Positions 54,233 through 63,485 of a DNA stretch of 64,000 bases are shown piece by piece (position 1 is the stretch's first letter; the number at the start of each line of letters is the position of its first letter). A program made the position numbers and the translations under genes. The notes below the pieces were generated by a model. It did not search any database and was not told the DNA's origin. It worked only from the letters and a program-made list of their open reading frames with translations. The stretch is from contig NZ_SJPX01000005.1 in the NCBI RefSeq assembly GCF_007860175.1, positions 434,001 to 498,000 on the forward strand. The letters are read 5' to 3'. This DNA comes from Rubripirellula reticaptiva. Lineage in GTDB: Bacteria; Planctomycetota; Planctomycetia; Pirellulales; Pirellulaceae.

Positions 54233-54599
54233 AGTGGTGCCCATATCTGATGTTTGCGGCCTTGAACGATGCGTTAAGGTTACCCAAACACAAGCTCTGG
54301 TGCTCGCAAACACTGGACGGATGCTTAGCACCGTTCAGTCAAAACTCTGAACCGTGCCACACCAGGCCAGAAATTCGCAACTTTTGAGTTCGGATGCAGC
54401 TAGGCAAAACGGTGGTCCCGTCAACTGGCTTTTGATAAACGAACTTCAGATGCACACTACGAACTGATGTTGAAGCAGCCTCTGATGCAGTGCCGAAGGT
54501 GCTGGCAACAACTTGTCGCGCAGTGCGAGACCGTCGATAACCAAACCTCACTCACCATCCTGCCTGTCATCCATGCAAAGAGTCGCGGTCCATCTACGC
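54233..54599. other. Intergenic, nothing recognised
   Basis: About 370 bp between two minus-strand genes. It should hold the sulfatase promoter. I see no supported gene, strong hairpin or operator. Confidence 0.5.
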
Positions 54600-55310
54600 T
54601 TAGGCAACCGCCAAAGTGTAGAAGTACCAAGTCATCGCCGCACCCAAAACTGCTAATGCGATTCCCGATCGCCGACGCAATTTCAAAAAGAAGATGAGCA
54701 CGAATCCGGTCAGACCTACCAGCGTGCCGATCACCGCCGACACATCGATGACCCACGACCAGACTTCACCGGAATGACGGCCTTTGTGAAGATCGTTCAT
54801 GACGGTGACCAAATCGCTGGACAACACGTCAACGGCATACTCGCCGGTCGATCGATTGATCCGAGCGGTCGCTGAATAGCCGGGACTCTGAAACGTGACT
54901 TCACATTCATCTTCGAAGGCTAAGAAGTCGGTGACCTTGCCGCGCAAACGATGTTCGCTACGCAGCAACTCGACAACTTCGAGCCGATAGATCTGGTGAC
55001 TGAAATCGTACTCGTCCCAACCCGGAGGCGCAGGTGCGTCAACGTTCAACCACTCGCGAGGCATCGTCCCGCTGATCTTTGTTGCGTGTTCGGCAAAGAA
55101 CCAATCGGAATGGTTCAAGGTCAGCCCCGTGATGCTGAAAAACAGAACGACAGCCGAGCCAAACATTGACAGATAGATATGCAGCCAACGACTCCACGAA
55201 GCCAACAGTCGCCGAACACGCCGCTTGGGTTTCGCGGCCGGGTTGCTTGAAGGTTTTGCGGCGCCGGTCGCCGGCGTCGATTCGATACTTGATGAGGCCA
55301 CTGGAAACAC
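54600..55310 (-). CDS. PepSY-domain membrane protein
   Basis: A 236-residue protein from a GTG start. Three membrane segments are visible: WLHIYLSMFGSAVVLFFSITGLTL (about 43-66), VWSWVIDVSAVIGTLVGLTGFVLIFFL (about 181-207) and GIALAVLGAAMTWYFYTLAVA at the end. Between the first two lies a periplasmic PepSY-like domain (about 67-178), with NDLHKGRHSGEVW close to the second helix. The start codon overlaps the stop of the ApbE fusion (TAGTG), so they are coupled. PepSY proteins of this type accompany periplasmic flavin transfer and reductases. Confidence 0.85.
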   Translation of the reverse strand: MFPVASSSIESTPATGAAKPSSNPAAKPKRRVRRLLASWSRWLHIYLSMFGSAVVLFFSITGLTLNHSDWFFAEHATKISGTMPREWLNVDAPAPPGWDEYDFSHQIYRLEVVELLRSEHRLRGKVTDFLAFEDECEVTFQSPGYSATARINRSTGEYAVDVLSSDLVTVMNDLHKGRHSGEVWSWVIDVSAVIGTLVGLTGFVLIFFLKLRRRSGIALAVLGAAMTWYFYTLAVA

Positions 55311-56878
55311 TACTCGCCTGCGGCTTGGTTGACTTTGTACTGGACTGATGCCGAAGCAATTTCGACATTGCCCTTCAAGTCTGCACTAAATTCTTTGCCG
55401 AGCTCGAAATCGTGTTTGATCAGCTCATACGATCCATGCTCTCGCGCGGATTCGATCAACAACGTGTATTTGCCTGGCTTGAGTGCCGCACCGGAATCAT
55501 CGCGGCCATCCCAGGTGACTTTGTACTTCCCTGGATTACGAGTCGGTTTCGACACGGTCGCAATCAAGTCCCGATCATCGACAAGCTTCCGCAACTGATC
55601 ATCCGAGTACCAGCGTCGCACGTCGCGATACCACCGCGGCCCAGGATTGTCCTGCATCAGAAACAAACTGAGTGTCTTGACCGGAAACGCGTCCTTGTCC
55701 TCAATCCAAACTGCAACGTACGGCCGACGATAGCGTCTGGATTGCTCGGGCTTACCGATCTCGAATTGAACCAGCATTTCGTGAGCGGACAGTTTGGGCT
55801 GCTGCGTCTGGACGTTCGTACCGGCCTTCGTATCAGCATCTGCCTTCTCTTCCGTCGTCGTGTCGGCCGGCTTCGCATCAGCGGGCCAGTTATCGCTCAT
55901 GAAAAGGACGTTGGCTGCGGTGACCAACAGACAATCCACACCAGGCAACCCGTTGACAAAGGCGAGACTTTCCTGAACCGATAGCACGCTGCAAATGGTC
56001 GCTACCGCATCGGCAGAGCATGCCGTGTCCGCGATCACCGTCGCGCTGACCGTCTGTTCCACTGGATAACCAGTGCGAGGATCGATGATGTGCGAGTACA
56101 ACTTGCCATCAATGGTGAAATGCCGTTCCGAGCTGCCGCTGGTGGCGACAGCGCCCTGAGAAAGCATGATGGACGCCAGCGGGCGAGATCCGATCGAGTC
56201 TGCACCAGGGTTAGCGATATCAACTTGCGTCTGAAAACTACCCGCCACACGCAAATCACCGCCAATATTGACCATCAATCCTTGAAGTCCCTCGATCGTT
56301 TCTAATGCGGACTCAGCGGCGTGGTCCAGGATGATTCCTTTCGCTACCGCGTTCAGGGAGATGGGAACATCCGAATTCCGGCTCACCGAACGCGTGCTCG
56401 CGTCGAGTCGCCAGTGTGCTGAGCCAATTTTGGAAACCGCAGCCCGAATTTCGGCGTCGTTGGGATGCAGTTCTTCCTGCTCGCCTTTCGCCCATTTCCT
56501 GGTCAACAGTTCAACGGCGGGATTGAACGCTCCCTTACTCGCACGCGTCCATTCCTCGCAAACCTGAATGGCAGAATAGAGAGCAGGAGAAACTTGCACG
56601 GCGTCAGACTGTCCTCGACTCAAGAACCCCGCAAGCTCGCTTTGCGAGCTGTACGTGCTGAAAACCGAGTCCAGGCGATCGATCGATTCAAGGACGGACT
56701 CCTCTGCCTTTTTCGCTGCGTCTTGCGAATTGGCCGAAACTTGAATTTCAAGACTCGTTCCGAGGACGCCTTCGTGAAAAAAGCGATATTCGGCGGCCTG
56801 GCACGTCAATGCACTGACACCTGCGATGGCAATCGCCAACAAAAAAGCGGCAATCGGACTCTTGAACGTTGTTGGCAT
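55310..56878 (-). CDS. apbE: ApbE-type FAD:protein FMN transferase fused to DUF2271
   Basis: A 522-residue secreted protein; signal peptide ends near LTCQAAEY. The ApbE domain (about 25-330) has GTSLEIQV, FSTYSSQSELAGF, SLNAVAKGIILDHAAE, LMVNIGGDLRV and the hallmark HIIDPRTGYPVEQ. It attaches FMN to Thr/Ser of partner proteins in the periplasm. The C-terminal DUF2271 domain (about 370-505) has YVAVWIEDKDAFPVKTLSLFL and ATVSKPTRNPGKYKVTWDGRDDSG. A linker rich in Ala/Asp/Thr joins them. ATG 56878 is chosen; the frame upstream is not homologous. Confidence 0.93.
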   Translation of the reverse strand: MPTTFKSPIAAFLLAIAIAGVSALTCQAAEYRFFHEGVLGTSLEIQVSANSQDAAKKAEESVLESIDRLDSVFSTYSSQSELAGFLSRGQSDAVQVSPALYSAIQVCEEWTRASKGAFNPAVELLTRKWAKGEQEELHPNDAEIRAAVSKIGSAHWRLDASTRSVSRNSDVPISLNAVAKGIILDHAAESALETIEGLQGLMVNIGGDLRVAGSFQTQVDIANPGADSIGSRPLASIMLSQGAVATSGSSERHFTIDGKLYSHIIDPRTGYPVEQTVSATVIADTACSADAVATICSVLSVQESLAFVNGLPGVDCLLVTAANVLFMSDNWPADAKPADTTTEEKADADTKAGTNVQTQQPKLSAHEMLVQFEIGKPEQSRRYRRPYVAVWIEDKDAFPVKTLSLFLMQDNPGPRWYRDVRRWYSDDQLRKLVDDRDLIATVSKPTRNPGKYKVTWDGRDDSGAALKPGKYTLLIESAREHGSYELIKHDFELGKEFSADLKGNVEIASASVQYKVNQAAGE

Positions 56879-57251
56879 CAGCAATGAACCTGGCCTCGAG
56901 AAGTAGACATTTTGATAAGAGTTGCCAGGCAAACGCCCAAATCGCCCTGTGCGGCGATAAGACCTGTCGAACCAGCTACCGGATTGAACAAACGAACCGC
57001 AATAAAGTTCCGTCAGCCGGGCTAGTTTCTCGCGACCACGAATGCCAGCCAGCGTTAACGGTGACAATTCTCGTACCCCAAACGAGCGTGCACGTGTGCA
57101 TCTTCGCTCACTCCAGCCTGATCGGCTGTGCACTTCCTGGCAAGATAGTGCGGTCCAACGAGATGGCGCGTTTCGGAAACCCGACTTGGCGTTGATTGGG
57201 CTGGCAAGCCGACACAGTAAGCAGAAGTTTTTAGGTGAAGGAGTACCAAGG
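56879..57251. other. Divergent intergenic region between ApbE and the OMP gene
   Basis: About 370 bp with no supported gene. It must carry promoters for both directions. Long open frames crossing it on both strands are extensions of the flanking genes and have no family content. Confidence 0.5.
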
Positions 57252-58436
57252 ATGGGAATGAAGCAAACGCTGTGTGGCATTTCGTCACTCGTAACAATTG
57301 GATCTCATGTGATTGCAGTTTGTGTACTTTGCTGCTCGGGAAGCATTGCGCAAGCTGACGCCTGGGACCAGTGTTCCGGCAACCCCTGTGACCAGGGCAC
57401 GGCGTTCTGCGATGCAAACAGAAAACAAAACAACGTTCCGATGTGGCATCAGCCGTCGGATTGGTTCGAGGCCGAGCGTCAAGATTCGCGGTTGTGCGCA
57501 CCGGCGATGTCCGCACAAACGTTCAATTCAACTCCGTGCACAGAACCGCGTTTGTGCGCTACTCCAGCGGCTCGCGCAAGCCAATGGATCGGCGGTTTCG
57601 AATTCTTGTGGATGCGGGCCAACTTTGATCAGAACGTCGCCTTGATCATTGATCCGCCGGTTGGCAACACGTTAGTCCCGTTCGAATACGACCGCCAGCT
57701 ATCGACCCGAACATGGTTGGGTTGGCAATCGAAACGTGGCGGTGGATTCCGAGCGACGTACTGGGAATTTGATGAGCAGGCCGGCGACGAATCCGTGACC
57801 GCCGTTGTCGGTGCGACTCCGGTGTTTGTGTTTGTCTATGGTGCCGGCAATAACTTGTCGCGCAGCGCGCAGGCCGGCGTCGGCCAAACATTGACGTCAC
57901 AGCACCGGTTGAAACTGCAGGCTTTTGATCTCGAAGCGACCCAGCAGTTCGATTGGAACTCGCTTCGCGGAACCCTTAGCTGCGGTGTTCGGATTGCCGA
58001 CATGGAACAACTGCTTCGTGGCGATGTGGTCGACGGTGTCGGTGCATTGCAAGAATCGATCGCGAACGATTTGACTTTCCAAGGCGCCGGGCCGACGGTC
58101 GCAATGAAAGTCAACCGAGCCATCGCGGCAAGTCGTTTGGCAATGTACGGTGGAATGCGAGGCTCGCTGATCATGGGCGAAACGAACCAAAAGATCTATG
58201 AAATGAAAGGCGCCTTCACGACTGAGCTTGAAGACTTGGCGACTCAGCGCGAAGTGATCACGGCTTTCGAACTGGCACTCGGTCTGCAATGGAATCAACC
58301 GATCGGCCGCCGCTGCACCACGTTCGCTCGCGCGGGCTACGAATGCCAAACTTGGATCGACGCCGGTGGACCGGTCGATTCGCACAGCACGATCAGCTTG
58401 GATGCGATTGCGTTTGGACTTGGCATGCAGTTCTAG
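57252..58436 (+). CDS. Lpg1974-like outer-membrane beta-barrel protein
   Basis: A 394-residue protein with a Shine-Dalgarno (AAGGAG) nine bases before the ATG. The signal peptide (VIAVCVLCCSGSIAQA) is followed by a Cys-rich N-terminal segment (about 35-105, several Cys) and then alternating strands: WIGGFEFLWMRANFDQN, TRTWLGWQSKRGGGFRATYWEF, and LKLQAFDLEATQQFDW. It ends in FGLGMQF, an aromatic C-terminal residue typical of OMPs. It matches the Lpg1974 pore-forming family common in planctomycetes. The OMP could supply passage to the adjacent periplasmic redox genes, but this is speculative. Confidence 0.82.
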   Translation: MGMKQTLCGISSLVTIGSHVIAVCVLCCSGSIAQADAWDQCSGNPCDQGTAFCDANRKQNNVPMWHQPSDWFEAERQDSRLCAPAMSAQTFNSTPCTEPRLCATPAARASQWIGGFEFLWMRANFDQNVALIIDPPVGNTLVPFEYDRQLSTRTWLGWQSKRGGGFRATYWEFDEQAGDESVTAVVGATPVFVFVYGAGNNLSRSAQAGVGQTLTSQHRLKLQAFDLEATQQFDWNSLRGTLSCGVRIADMEQLLRGDVVDGVGALQESIANDLTFQGAGPTVAMKVNRAIAASRLAMYGGMRGSLIMGETNQKIYEMKGAFTTELEDLATQREVITAFELALGLQWNQPIGRRCTTFARAGYECQTWIDAGGPVDSHSTISLDAIAFGLGMQF

Positions 58437-58596
58437 CCAATAAAAACGTTACGTAGGGTGGGCTATCCGTCGGAGTAGAACGTCGTGAAAAACGGCCTAT
58501 TCGGAAAGACAGGCTGGAAGCCTATCCTCCATTTTTGTCGCGTCGTGTTACACTCTGGCGGTTTAAAATGAACTGGCTCTGACGGGGAACAGCGAC
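58437..58596. repeat. Short palindromic repeat region before polX
   Basis: It contains AGGCTGGAAGCCT within a longer imperfect palindrome (about 58510-58528), resembling the CAGGCT...AGCCTG palindrome after the PQQ-type gene at 15073. These may be members of one REP-like family. No gene. Confidence 0.45.
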
Positions 58597-60303
58597 GTGG
58601 ATAATGCGGCGATCGCAGATGTGTTTGACGAGATGGCGGAATTGCTCGAGTTCCGTGGCGAGAACCCGTTTCGCATCCGTGCCTACACCAACGGTGCCAA
58701 GGCGATCCGCGAACTTACCGAGTCCGTCGCGGCGATCGTTGCGGACGAAAATCGCGACCTTTCGAAAGTCCCTGGCATCGGCAAAACGCTTGCCGAAAAG
58801 TCCGCGGTGCTGGTCGAGACTGGGTCGCTGCCACAACTGGAACAACTTCGTGCCGAGATTCCCGAAGTCACGATTCAAATGGCACGTATCCCCGGACTTG
58901 GTGCGAAGAAAGCCGTCAAGTTGCAGCAAGAGCTTGGACTCGAATCGCTCGACGATCTGCGCAAGGCTTGCCAAGAAGACAAGATCGCAAAACTGAAAGG
59001 CTTCGGCGCAAAAACGCAAGCGGCGATCCTGGACGGACTTTCGATTGCCGAAGCTGCGGCCGAGCGGATCTATTGGTCCACGGCCGACGACTTGGCGCGT
59101 TCGATCGGTGAACACATGGCCGCGTGCAGCCAGATCACCAAGTTGGAATGGGCCGGCAGCTATCGGCGCGGCCGCGAAACCGTTGGCGACCTGGACTTGC
59201 TAGTCGTCGCGACCGATCACCAAGCCGTGATGGACCATTTGGAATCCTACGTCGGTTATGCCCAGACGATTGGGCGCGGGGACACCAAGATCTCGATTCG
59301 TGTCGGCAAGTCGTTCCAAGTCGACATGCGAGTGGTCGAGGCAGACCAGTTTGGTGCGGCGCTTCAGTATTTCACCGGTTCACAAGCGCACAACATTCAC
59401 ACTCGGCGATTGGCCAAAGACCAAGGCTTGAAAATCAACGAGTATGGTGTTTTCAAGGTCGACGATGAAACCAAAGTCGCCGGCGAAACCGAAGCCGATG
59501 TTTATGCGGCGATTGGACTGCCATGGATTGCACCGGAGATCCGCGAGGACCGACGCGAATTCGAGTGGGCGGCGAGTGGATCGTTGCCCGAGTTGATCGA
59601 AGTCAGCGATGTCGTCGGCGACTTGCACATGCACACCAATGCCACGGACGGAACCGCGACGATTCGCGAAATGGCGGACGCAGCGATCGCCCGAGGGCTA
59701 AAGTACATCGCGATCACGGACCACAGCAAACGAGTCTCGATGGCGATGGGACTGGACGAGAAACGACTACGTCAACAGTGGAAGCTGATCGACGAGATCC
59801 GCCCCGAGTACGAAGGTCGGTTGACGATTTTGAAAGGCATCGAGTGCGACATTCTTGAAAAAGGCGGCATGGACCTGGCTGACGACTGCCTCGCCGAGGC
59901 CGACTGGGTTTTGGCCAGCGTGCACTACGGACAAAAGCAACCGCGTGATCAAATCACCGAACGCATTCTGGGTGCAATCGAAAACCCGCACGTGACCTGC
60001 ATCGCTCACCCCACCGGTCGTCTGATCAACCGACGCCCGCCCTACGATGTCGACATGGATGCGGTCATGGCGGCGGCCAAATCGCACGGAAAGCTGATGG
60101 AACTGAACGCCAATCCGGCTCGTCTGGACTTGAACGACCTGCATTTGGCGGCGGCGAAACGAGTCGGCATTCCGATCGTGATCAGCACCGACGCGCACTC
60201 GATCGAAGGCCTCGATGTGATGCAGTACGGCATCAAACAGGCTCGCCGCGGCGGGCTGACAAAAGACGATGTCGCGAATACGCGTCCGTGGCCGTTTCGC
60301 TAG
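58597..60303 (+). CDS. polX: DNA polymerase X family / PHP-domain protein PolX
   Basis: A 568-residue repair polymerase with 3'-5' exonuclease. The N-terminal helix-hairpin-helix regions are VPGIGKTLAEKSAVL and IPGLGAKKAVKLQQELG. The polymerase domain has GSYRRGRETVGDLDLLV and the partner Asp in FQVDMRVVE. The C-terminal PHP domain begins with GDLHMHTNATDG and contains YIAITDHS, ECDIL and STDAHS, metal-binding residues of the exonuclease. It starts with GTG. It probably functions in base-excision or gap-filling repair. Confidence 0.95.
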   Translation: MDNAAIADVFDEMAELLEFRGENPFRIRAYTNGAKAIRELTESVAAIVADENRDLSKVPGIGKTLAEKSAVLVETGSLPQLEQLRAEIPEVTIQMARIPGLGAKKAVKLQQELGLESLDDLRKACQEDKIAKLKGFGAKTQAAILDGLSIAEAAAERIYWSTADDLARSIGEHMAACSQITKLEWAGSYRRGRETVGDLDLLVVATDHQAVMDHLESYVGYAQTIGRGDTKISIRVGKSFQVDMRVVEADQFGAALQYFTGSQAHNIHTRRLAKDQGLKINEYGVFKVDDETKVAGETEADVYAAIGLPWIAPEIREDRREFEWAASGSLPELIEVSDVVGDLHMHTNATDGTATIREMADAAIARGLKYIAITDHSKRVSMAMGLDEKRLRQQWKLIDEIRPEYEGRLTILKGIECDILEKGGMDLADDCLAEADWVLASVHYGQKQPRDQITERILGAIENPHVTCIAHPTGRLINRRPPYDVDMDAVMAAAKSHGKLMELNANPARLDLNDLHLAAAKRVGIPIVISTDAHSIEGLDVMQYGIKQARRGGLTKDDVANTRPWPFR

Positions 60304-60345
60304 AATCATCGCACTCCATGCTTAACATCCTTTGAGAAACACACC

Positions 60346-61182
60346 ATGACAAAAGACAAAGCCAAGAAGGGCGAAAAGACGCTCGCATCGACCGCCGACA
60401 AATTTGACTGTTACCAACGTTCGGTTCAGGTGCCGGATCACGAAGTCGACTTCTTTGACAAGGCGTTTCGGGAAGCCTACAAGTCGAAACCCACAAGTCT
60501 GCGTGAAGACTTCTGCGGCACGTTTGCGGTTTGTTGCGAGTGGGTCAAATCAGGGCCTCGCCGCACCGCCGTCGGCGTTGACTTAGACAAGCCGACTTTG
60601 CAGTGGGGGCGAAACAACAATCTGGCCAAGCTGACGGCTAAGCAACAAGAACGCGTTCAAATTCTGACGCAAGATGTTCGCAAACGAAACCGGCCGACGG
60701 TTGACGTGTTGGCGGCACAGAACTTTTCGTTCTGGTTGTTCAAGACTCGTAAAGAGGTCGTCGACTACTTCAAGGTCGCTCGTTCGAACCTAAATTCCAA
60801 AGGCATCATGGTGATGGACATGATGGGCGGCGGTGATTGCTACACCGAAGAAAACGTCGACAAGCGTAAAATTCGCAAAGGCAAAAAAGGGTTTTCGTAT
60901 CACTGGGAACAAGCGTCGTTCAATCCGGTCACGGCCGACGCGACGTTCTATATCCACTTCAAGTTCGCCGACGGCAGCAAACTGAAACGAGCCTTCGAAT
61001 ACCACTGGCGGTTTTGGACGATTCCCGAGGTCCGCGAAATGTTGGCTGAAGCCGGATTCAGCGAGTCGCACGTTTACTGGGAGAACGACGACGAAGGCAG
61101 CAAGCACTTCGGCGAGTGGCAACGCAGCGAAACGGCACCGAGCGACCCGAGCTGGATCAGCTACATCGTGGCGAAGAAGTAA
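60346..61182 (+). CDS. Class I SAM-dependent methyltransferase-like protein
   Basis: A 278-residue soluble protein. The SAM motif region is LREDFCGTFAVCCEWVKSG followed by AVGVDLDKPTLQWG, where the acidic residue would bind the ribose. The later DVLAAQNFSFWLFKTRKEVVDYFKVARSNLNSKGIMVMDMMGG region fits methyltransferase motifs IV-V. The C-terminus has FWTIPEVREMLAEAGFSESHVYWE. It is a conserved type in planctomycetes and other phyla. It starts 42 bp after polX and may share its transcript. Substrate unknown. Confidence 0.82.
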   Translation: MTKDKAKKGEKTLASTADKFDCYQRSVQVPDHEVDFFDKAFREAYKSKPTSLREDFCGTFAVCCEWVKSGPRRTAVGVDLDKPTLQWGRNNNLAKLTAKQQERVQILTQDVRKRNRPTVDVLAAQNFSFWLFKTRKEVVDYFKVARSNLNSKGIMVMDMMGGGDCYTEENVDKRKIRKGKKGFSYHWEQASFNPVTADATFYIHFKFADGSKLKRAFEYHWRFWTIPEVREMLAEAGFSESHVYWENDDEGSKHFGEWQRSETAPSDPSWISYIVAKK

Positions 61183-61203
61183 CGTCCGCCAACCGCCGAC
61201 GCT

Positions 61204-62715
61204 TTAGCGTTTCGCTTTCTTCCTGTTGCGTCCCACCGGTTCGTCGTGGGTTTCCAAGATTGCGATCAGTTGCTTCAGGATCGCCGGACGCTTTGCAGCC
61301 AAGTTCACCGACTCGACCGAGTCGTCTCGGTAGTCGTAAAGCTCGTACTCGATGCTGGCGTCGTCCTCACCTTTCCACTGGACCAAACGATATCGGTCCG
61401 TACGAACTGCCCGGCCGAGTTTTGCTTTGGGATACGCGTGGTAAGCATGATCACGCACTCGAGCAGCGGGCTGCTTGAGAACTGGCACCAACGAAACACC
61501 ATCGATCGGCTGCGGCCCTCGGGGCGCGGGCAACCCAGCCAATTCGGCCAGTGTCGGGAACACGTCCACGCTTTCGGCAAGCTGTGTCGTCGCCGTCCCC
61601 GGCTTCGTCACGCCCGGTGCGACCATCAAGATCGGGATTCGCGTGGCCTGTTCATAATTGGTGTGCTTGGTCCAGATCCCCAGGTCTCCCAAATGAAAAC
61701 CGTGGTCGCCCCAAAGCACGACAATTGTGTTGTCGGTTAATTCCAGTTCGTCGAGACCAGCGATCACGCGTCCGATTTGTGCGTCTACGAAACTGGTGCT
61801 GGCGTAGTAACCATGGATTAGCTTCCGAGCCAGCGTTCCATCGACGTCACCGGATTCGGGCACAGGCTTGTATGCCGTAATCTCGCCGCCGAGTTTTCCG
61901 GCCACCTTGGGTGCATCGACTGGCGATTCGGTGCGAACTGGCATTGGCAACGTGGCTGGGTCGTGCATGTCCCAGTACTTTTTCGGTGCACAGAACGGCA
62001 AGTGAGGACGAGCGAAACCGGCGGCAATGAAAAACGGCGTCCCATCGTTCGCCCTGGCTTGCTTGGCGGCTTGCAGTCGCTTGATGGTTTCGCCGGCGAC
62101 TCGGCCGTCGGCATAGGCAATGTCATCAACGTCGGGTGATTCAAACGCGGCTCCGCGAGGCAACTGGCGAATGCGTCCAAGTTCTTGGTTAGTGAAAAGT
62201 GCCTCCTCACGAGTCAGTTTTCCACCGTCGGTGCTCGCCGGATCGAGGTACTCGACCACTTTATCCTTGAAGTGCGGTGCCATGAAGGACTGAGGATCGC
62301 CGTGGTTTCCGTGGCCGACATGAAAGATCTTTCCGAGTGATTCGGTGCGATAACCGGCCGCCGCAAAGTGCTGGGGCAACGTGACCGCGTCCGGAATGGT
62401 GCCGCGTAAATCACTGCCCAATCCGTACAAGCCCGTTGATGTCGAGTGCGAGCCAAGCATTAACGTAAACCGCGAAGGAGCGCAGACGGCTTGGTTGCAG
62501 TAAGCTGCATCAAATCGCATCCCACGTACCGCCAGCGCATCGATGTTTGGCGTCTTGGCGTGCGAGTCGCCGTAACAACCGATCGCCGGCTTCAAGTCGT
62601 CGACCAAGATCAACAGCACGTTAGGTCGATCCGCAGCAACAGCATGACCGGGGTAGATGACGAGCAAAGCCGTCAGCGAGAACAGACAACAAAAGAGAGA
62701 TCGAAACGGGGTCAT
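61204..62715 (-). CDS. Secreted sulfatase, iduronate-2-sulfatase type
   Basis: A 503-residue type-I sulfatase. A signal peptide (LFCCLFSLTALLVIYPGHAVAA) precedes VLLILVDDLKPAIGCYGD, with the Asp pair, and the formylglycine motif CAPSRFTLMLG (Cys78). LGKIFHVGHGNHGDPQS, GFARPHLPFCAPKKYWD and VVLWGDHGFHLGDLG are typical of iduronate-2-sulfatase relatives. ATG 62715 is chosen; the frame open upstream is not supported. It converges with the methyltransferase gene 21 bp away. Confidence 0.93.
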   Translation of the reverse strand: MTPFRSLFCCLFSLTALLVIYPGHAVAADRPNVLLILVDDLKPAIGCYGDSHAKTPNIDALAVRGMRFDAAYCNQAVCAPSRFTLMLGSHSTSTGLYGLGSDLRGTIPDAVTLPQHFAAAGYRTESLGKIFHVGHGNHGDPQSFMAPHFKDKVVEYLDPASTDGGKLTREEALFTNQELGRIRQLPRGAAFESPDVDDIAYADGRVAGETIKRLQAAKQARANDGTPFFIAAGFARPHLPFCAPKKYWDMHDPATLPMPVRTESPVDAPKVAGKLGGEITAYKPVPESGDVDGTLARKLIHGYYASTSFVDAQIGRVIAGLDELELTDNTIVVLWGDHGFHLGDLGIWTKHTNYEQATRIPILMVAPGVTKPGTATTQLAESVDVFPTLAELAGLPAPRGPQPIDGVSLVPVLKQPAARVRDHAYHAYPKAKLGRAVRTDRYRLVQWKGEDDASIEYELYDYRDDSVESVNLAAKRPAILKQLIAILETHDEPVGRNRKKAKR

Positions 62716-62797
62716 CTTCGCGCCAGGGCAGGTTGGAAAGGGGAATACCAAAGAGACTCGCACTTTAACACAACCTGCCCGCAGATTCTTCATCGCA

Positions 62798-63142
62798 TCA
62801 TTCGACTTCGTGCGAGTGATGCTTTCGCGATCGGCTGCTTTTCTGCATACGATCAACCTTTTGGCTCAGCGTGTAAGAGACCCGATCGGCTACGCGGTGG
62901 AAAAGGTTCCCGTAGTTATCGTCGGCATCTTCGATCACGATCGACGGCATCCTCTTTAAATGCACAACGCAACGACATTGCTTGTCGATGCCGCCCTTGG
63001 GACCGTTTACATCACGAACGGTCACTTGAACTTTGCGAATTCGATTTTGAAATCGCTCGACAGCGCCGAGCATCAAATCCGAGACGTCTTGTTTAACAGA
63101 AGGAGCGAGTTCGAAGTTACCGAAGTGAGTCGAAAGCATCAT
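62798..63142 (-). CDS. HPF/RaiA-like ribosome-associated protein
   Basis: Predicted 114 residues from the ATG at 63142 (a second ATG follows at 63139), with GGAAAGG ahead of it. The fold pattern is that of the sigma-54-modulation/S30EA (HPF) domain: VKQDVSDLMLGAVERFQNRIRKVQVTVRDVNGPKGGIDKQCRCVVHLKRM and IVIEDADDNYGNLFHRVADRVSYTLSQKVD. The C-terminus is basic (KSSRSRKHHSHEVE). Such proteins bind the ribosome at stress or stationary phase and silence it. It is shorter than long-form HPF. Confidence 0.8.
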   Translation of the reverse strand: MMLSTHFGNFELAPSVKQDVSDLMLGAVERFQNRIRKVQVTVRDVNGPKGGIDKQCRCVVHLKRMPSIVIEDADDNYGNLFHRVADRVSYTLSQKVDRMQKSSRSRKHHSHEVE

Positions 63143-63485
63143 GGTCAAACCTTTCCAAGTCGCGTCAAGTTTCATCCACCCAGCACTGTGGGCTTCACAA
63201 TCAACAGTACCTCTGAACCGGCCCGATGTCACATAGAATGGGCGGAAATTCACCTAGATTTCTTCTATCGATGGAACATCTTCCCTACGCGAAAAACTTT
63301 GCATTTCGCGAGAATTCTCTTGCAATTTGAACGTTCGTCGATTTCCGATTCCGCCTCGGCTCGATGTGTCAATCGGTAGACTTTGCCTGACAGAAAATGT
63401 TGAAGGAACGACTCGGTCGTGGAAAGCGAAACCGACGGTGATCACTTAGACTGGGGGTCTCGGAATTCATCCCCGGAGCCAACCC
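63143..63485. other. Divergent intergenic region between the HPF-like gene and a sulfatase
   Basis: About 340 bp with no supported gene. It holds the promoters for both genes, but no recognisable operator or riboswitch is visible. Confidence 0.5.

Noticed and set aside
57042-57251. N-terminal extension of the Lpg1974-like protein
   Set aside because: The Shine-Dalgarno and signal peptide mark the ATG at 57252 as the start.
56879-57280. N-terminal extension of the ApbE protein
   Set aside because: The sequence lacks homology and a signal peptide begins near 56878.
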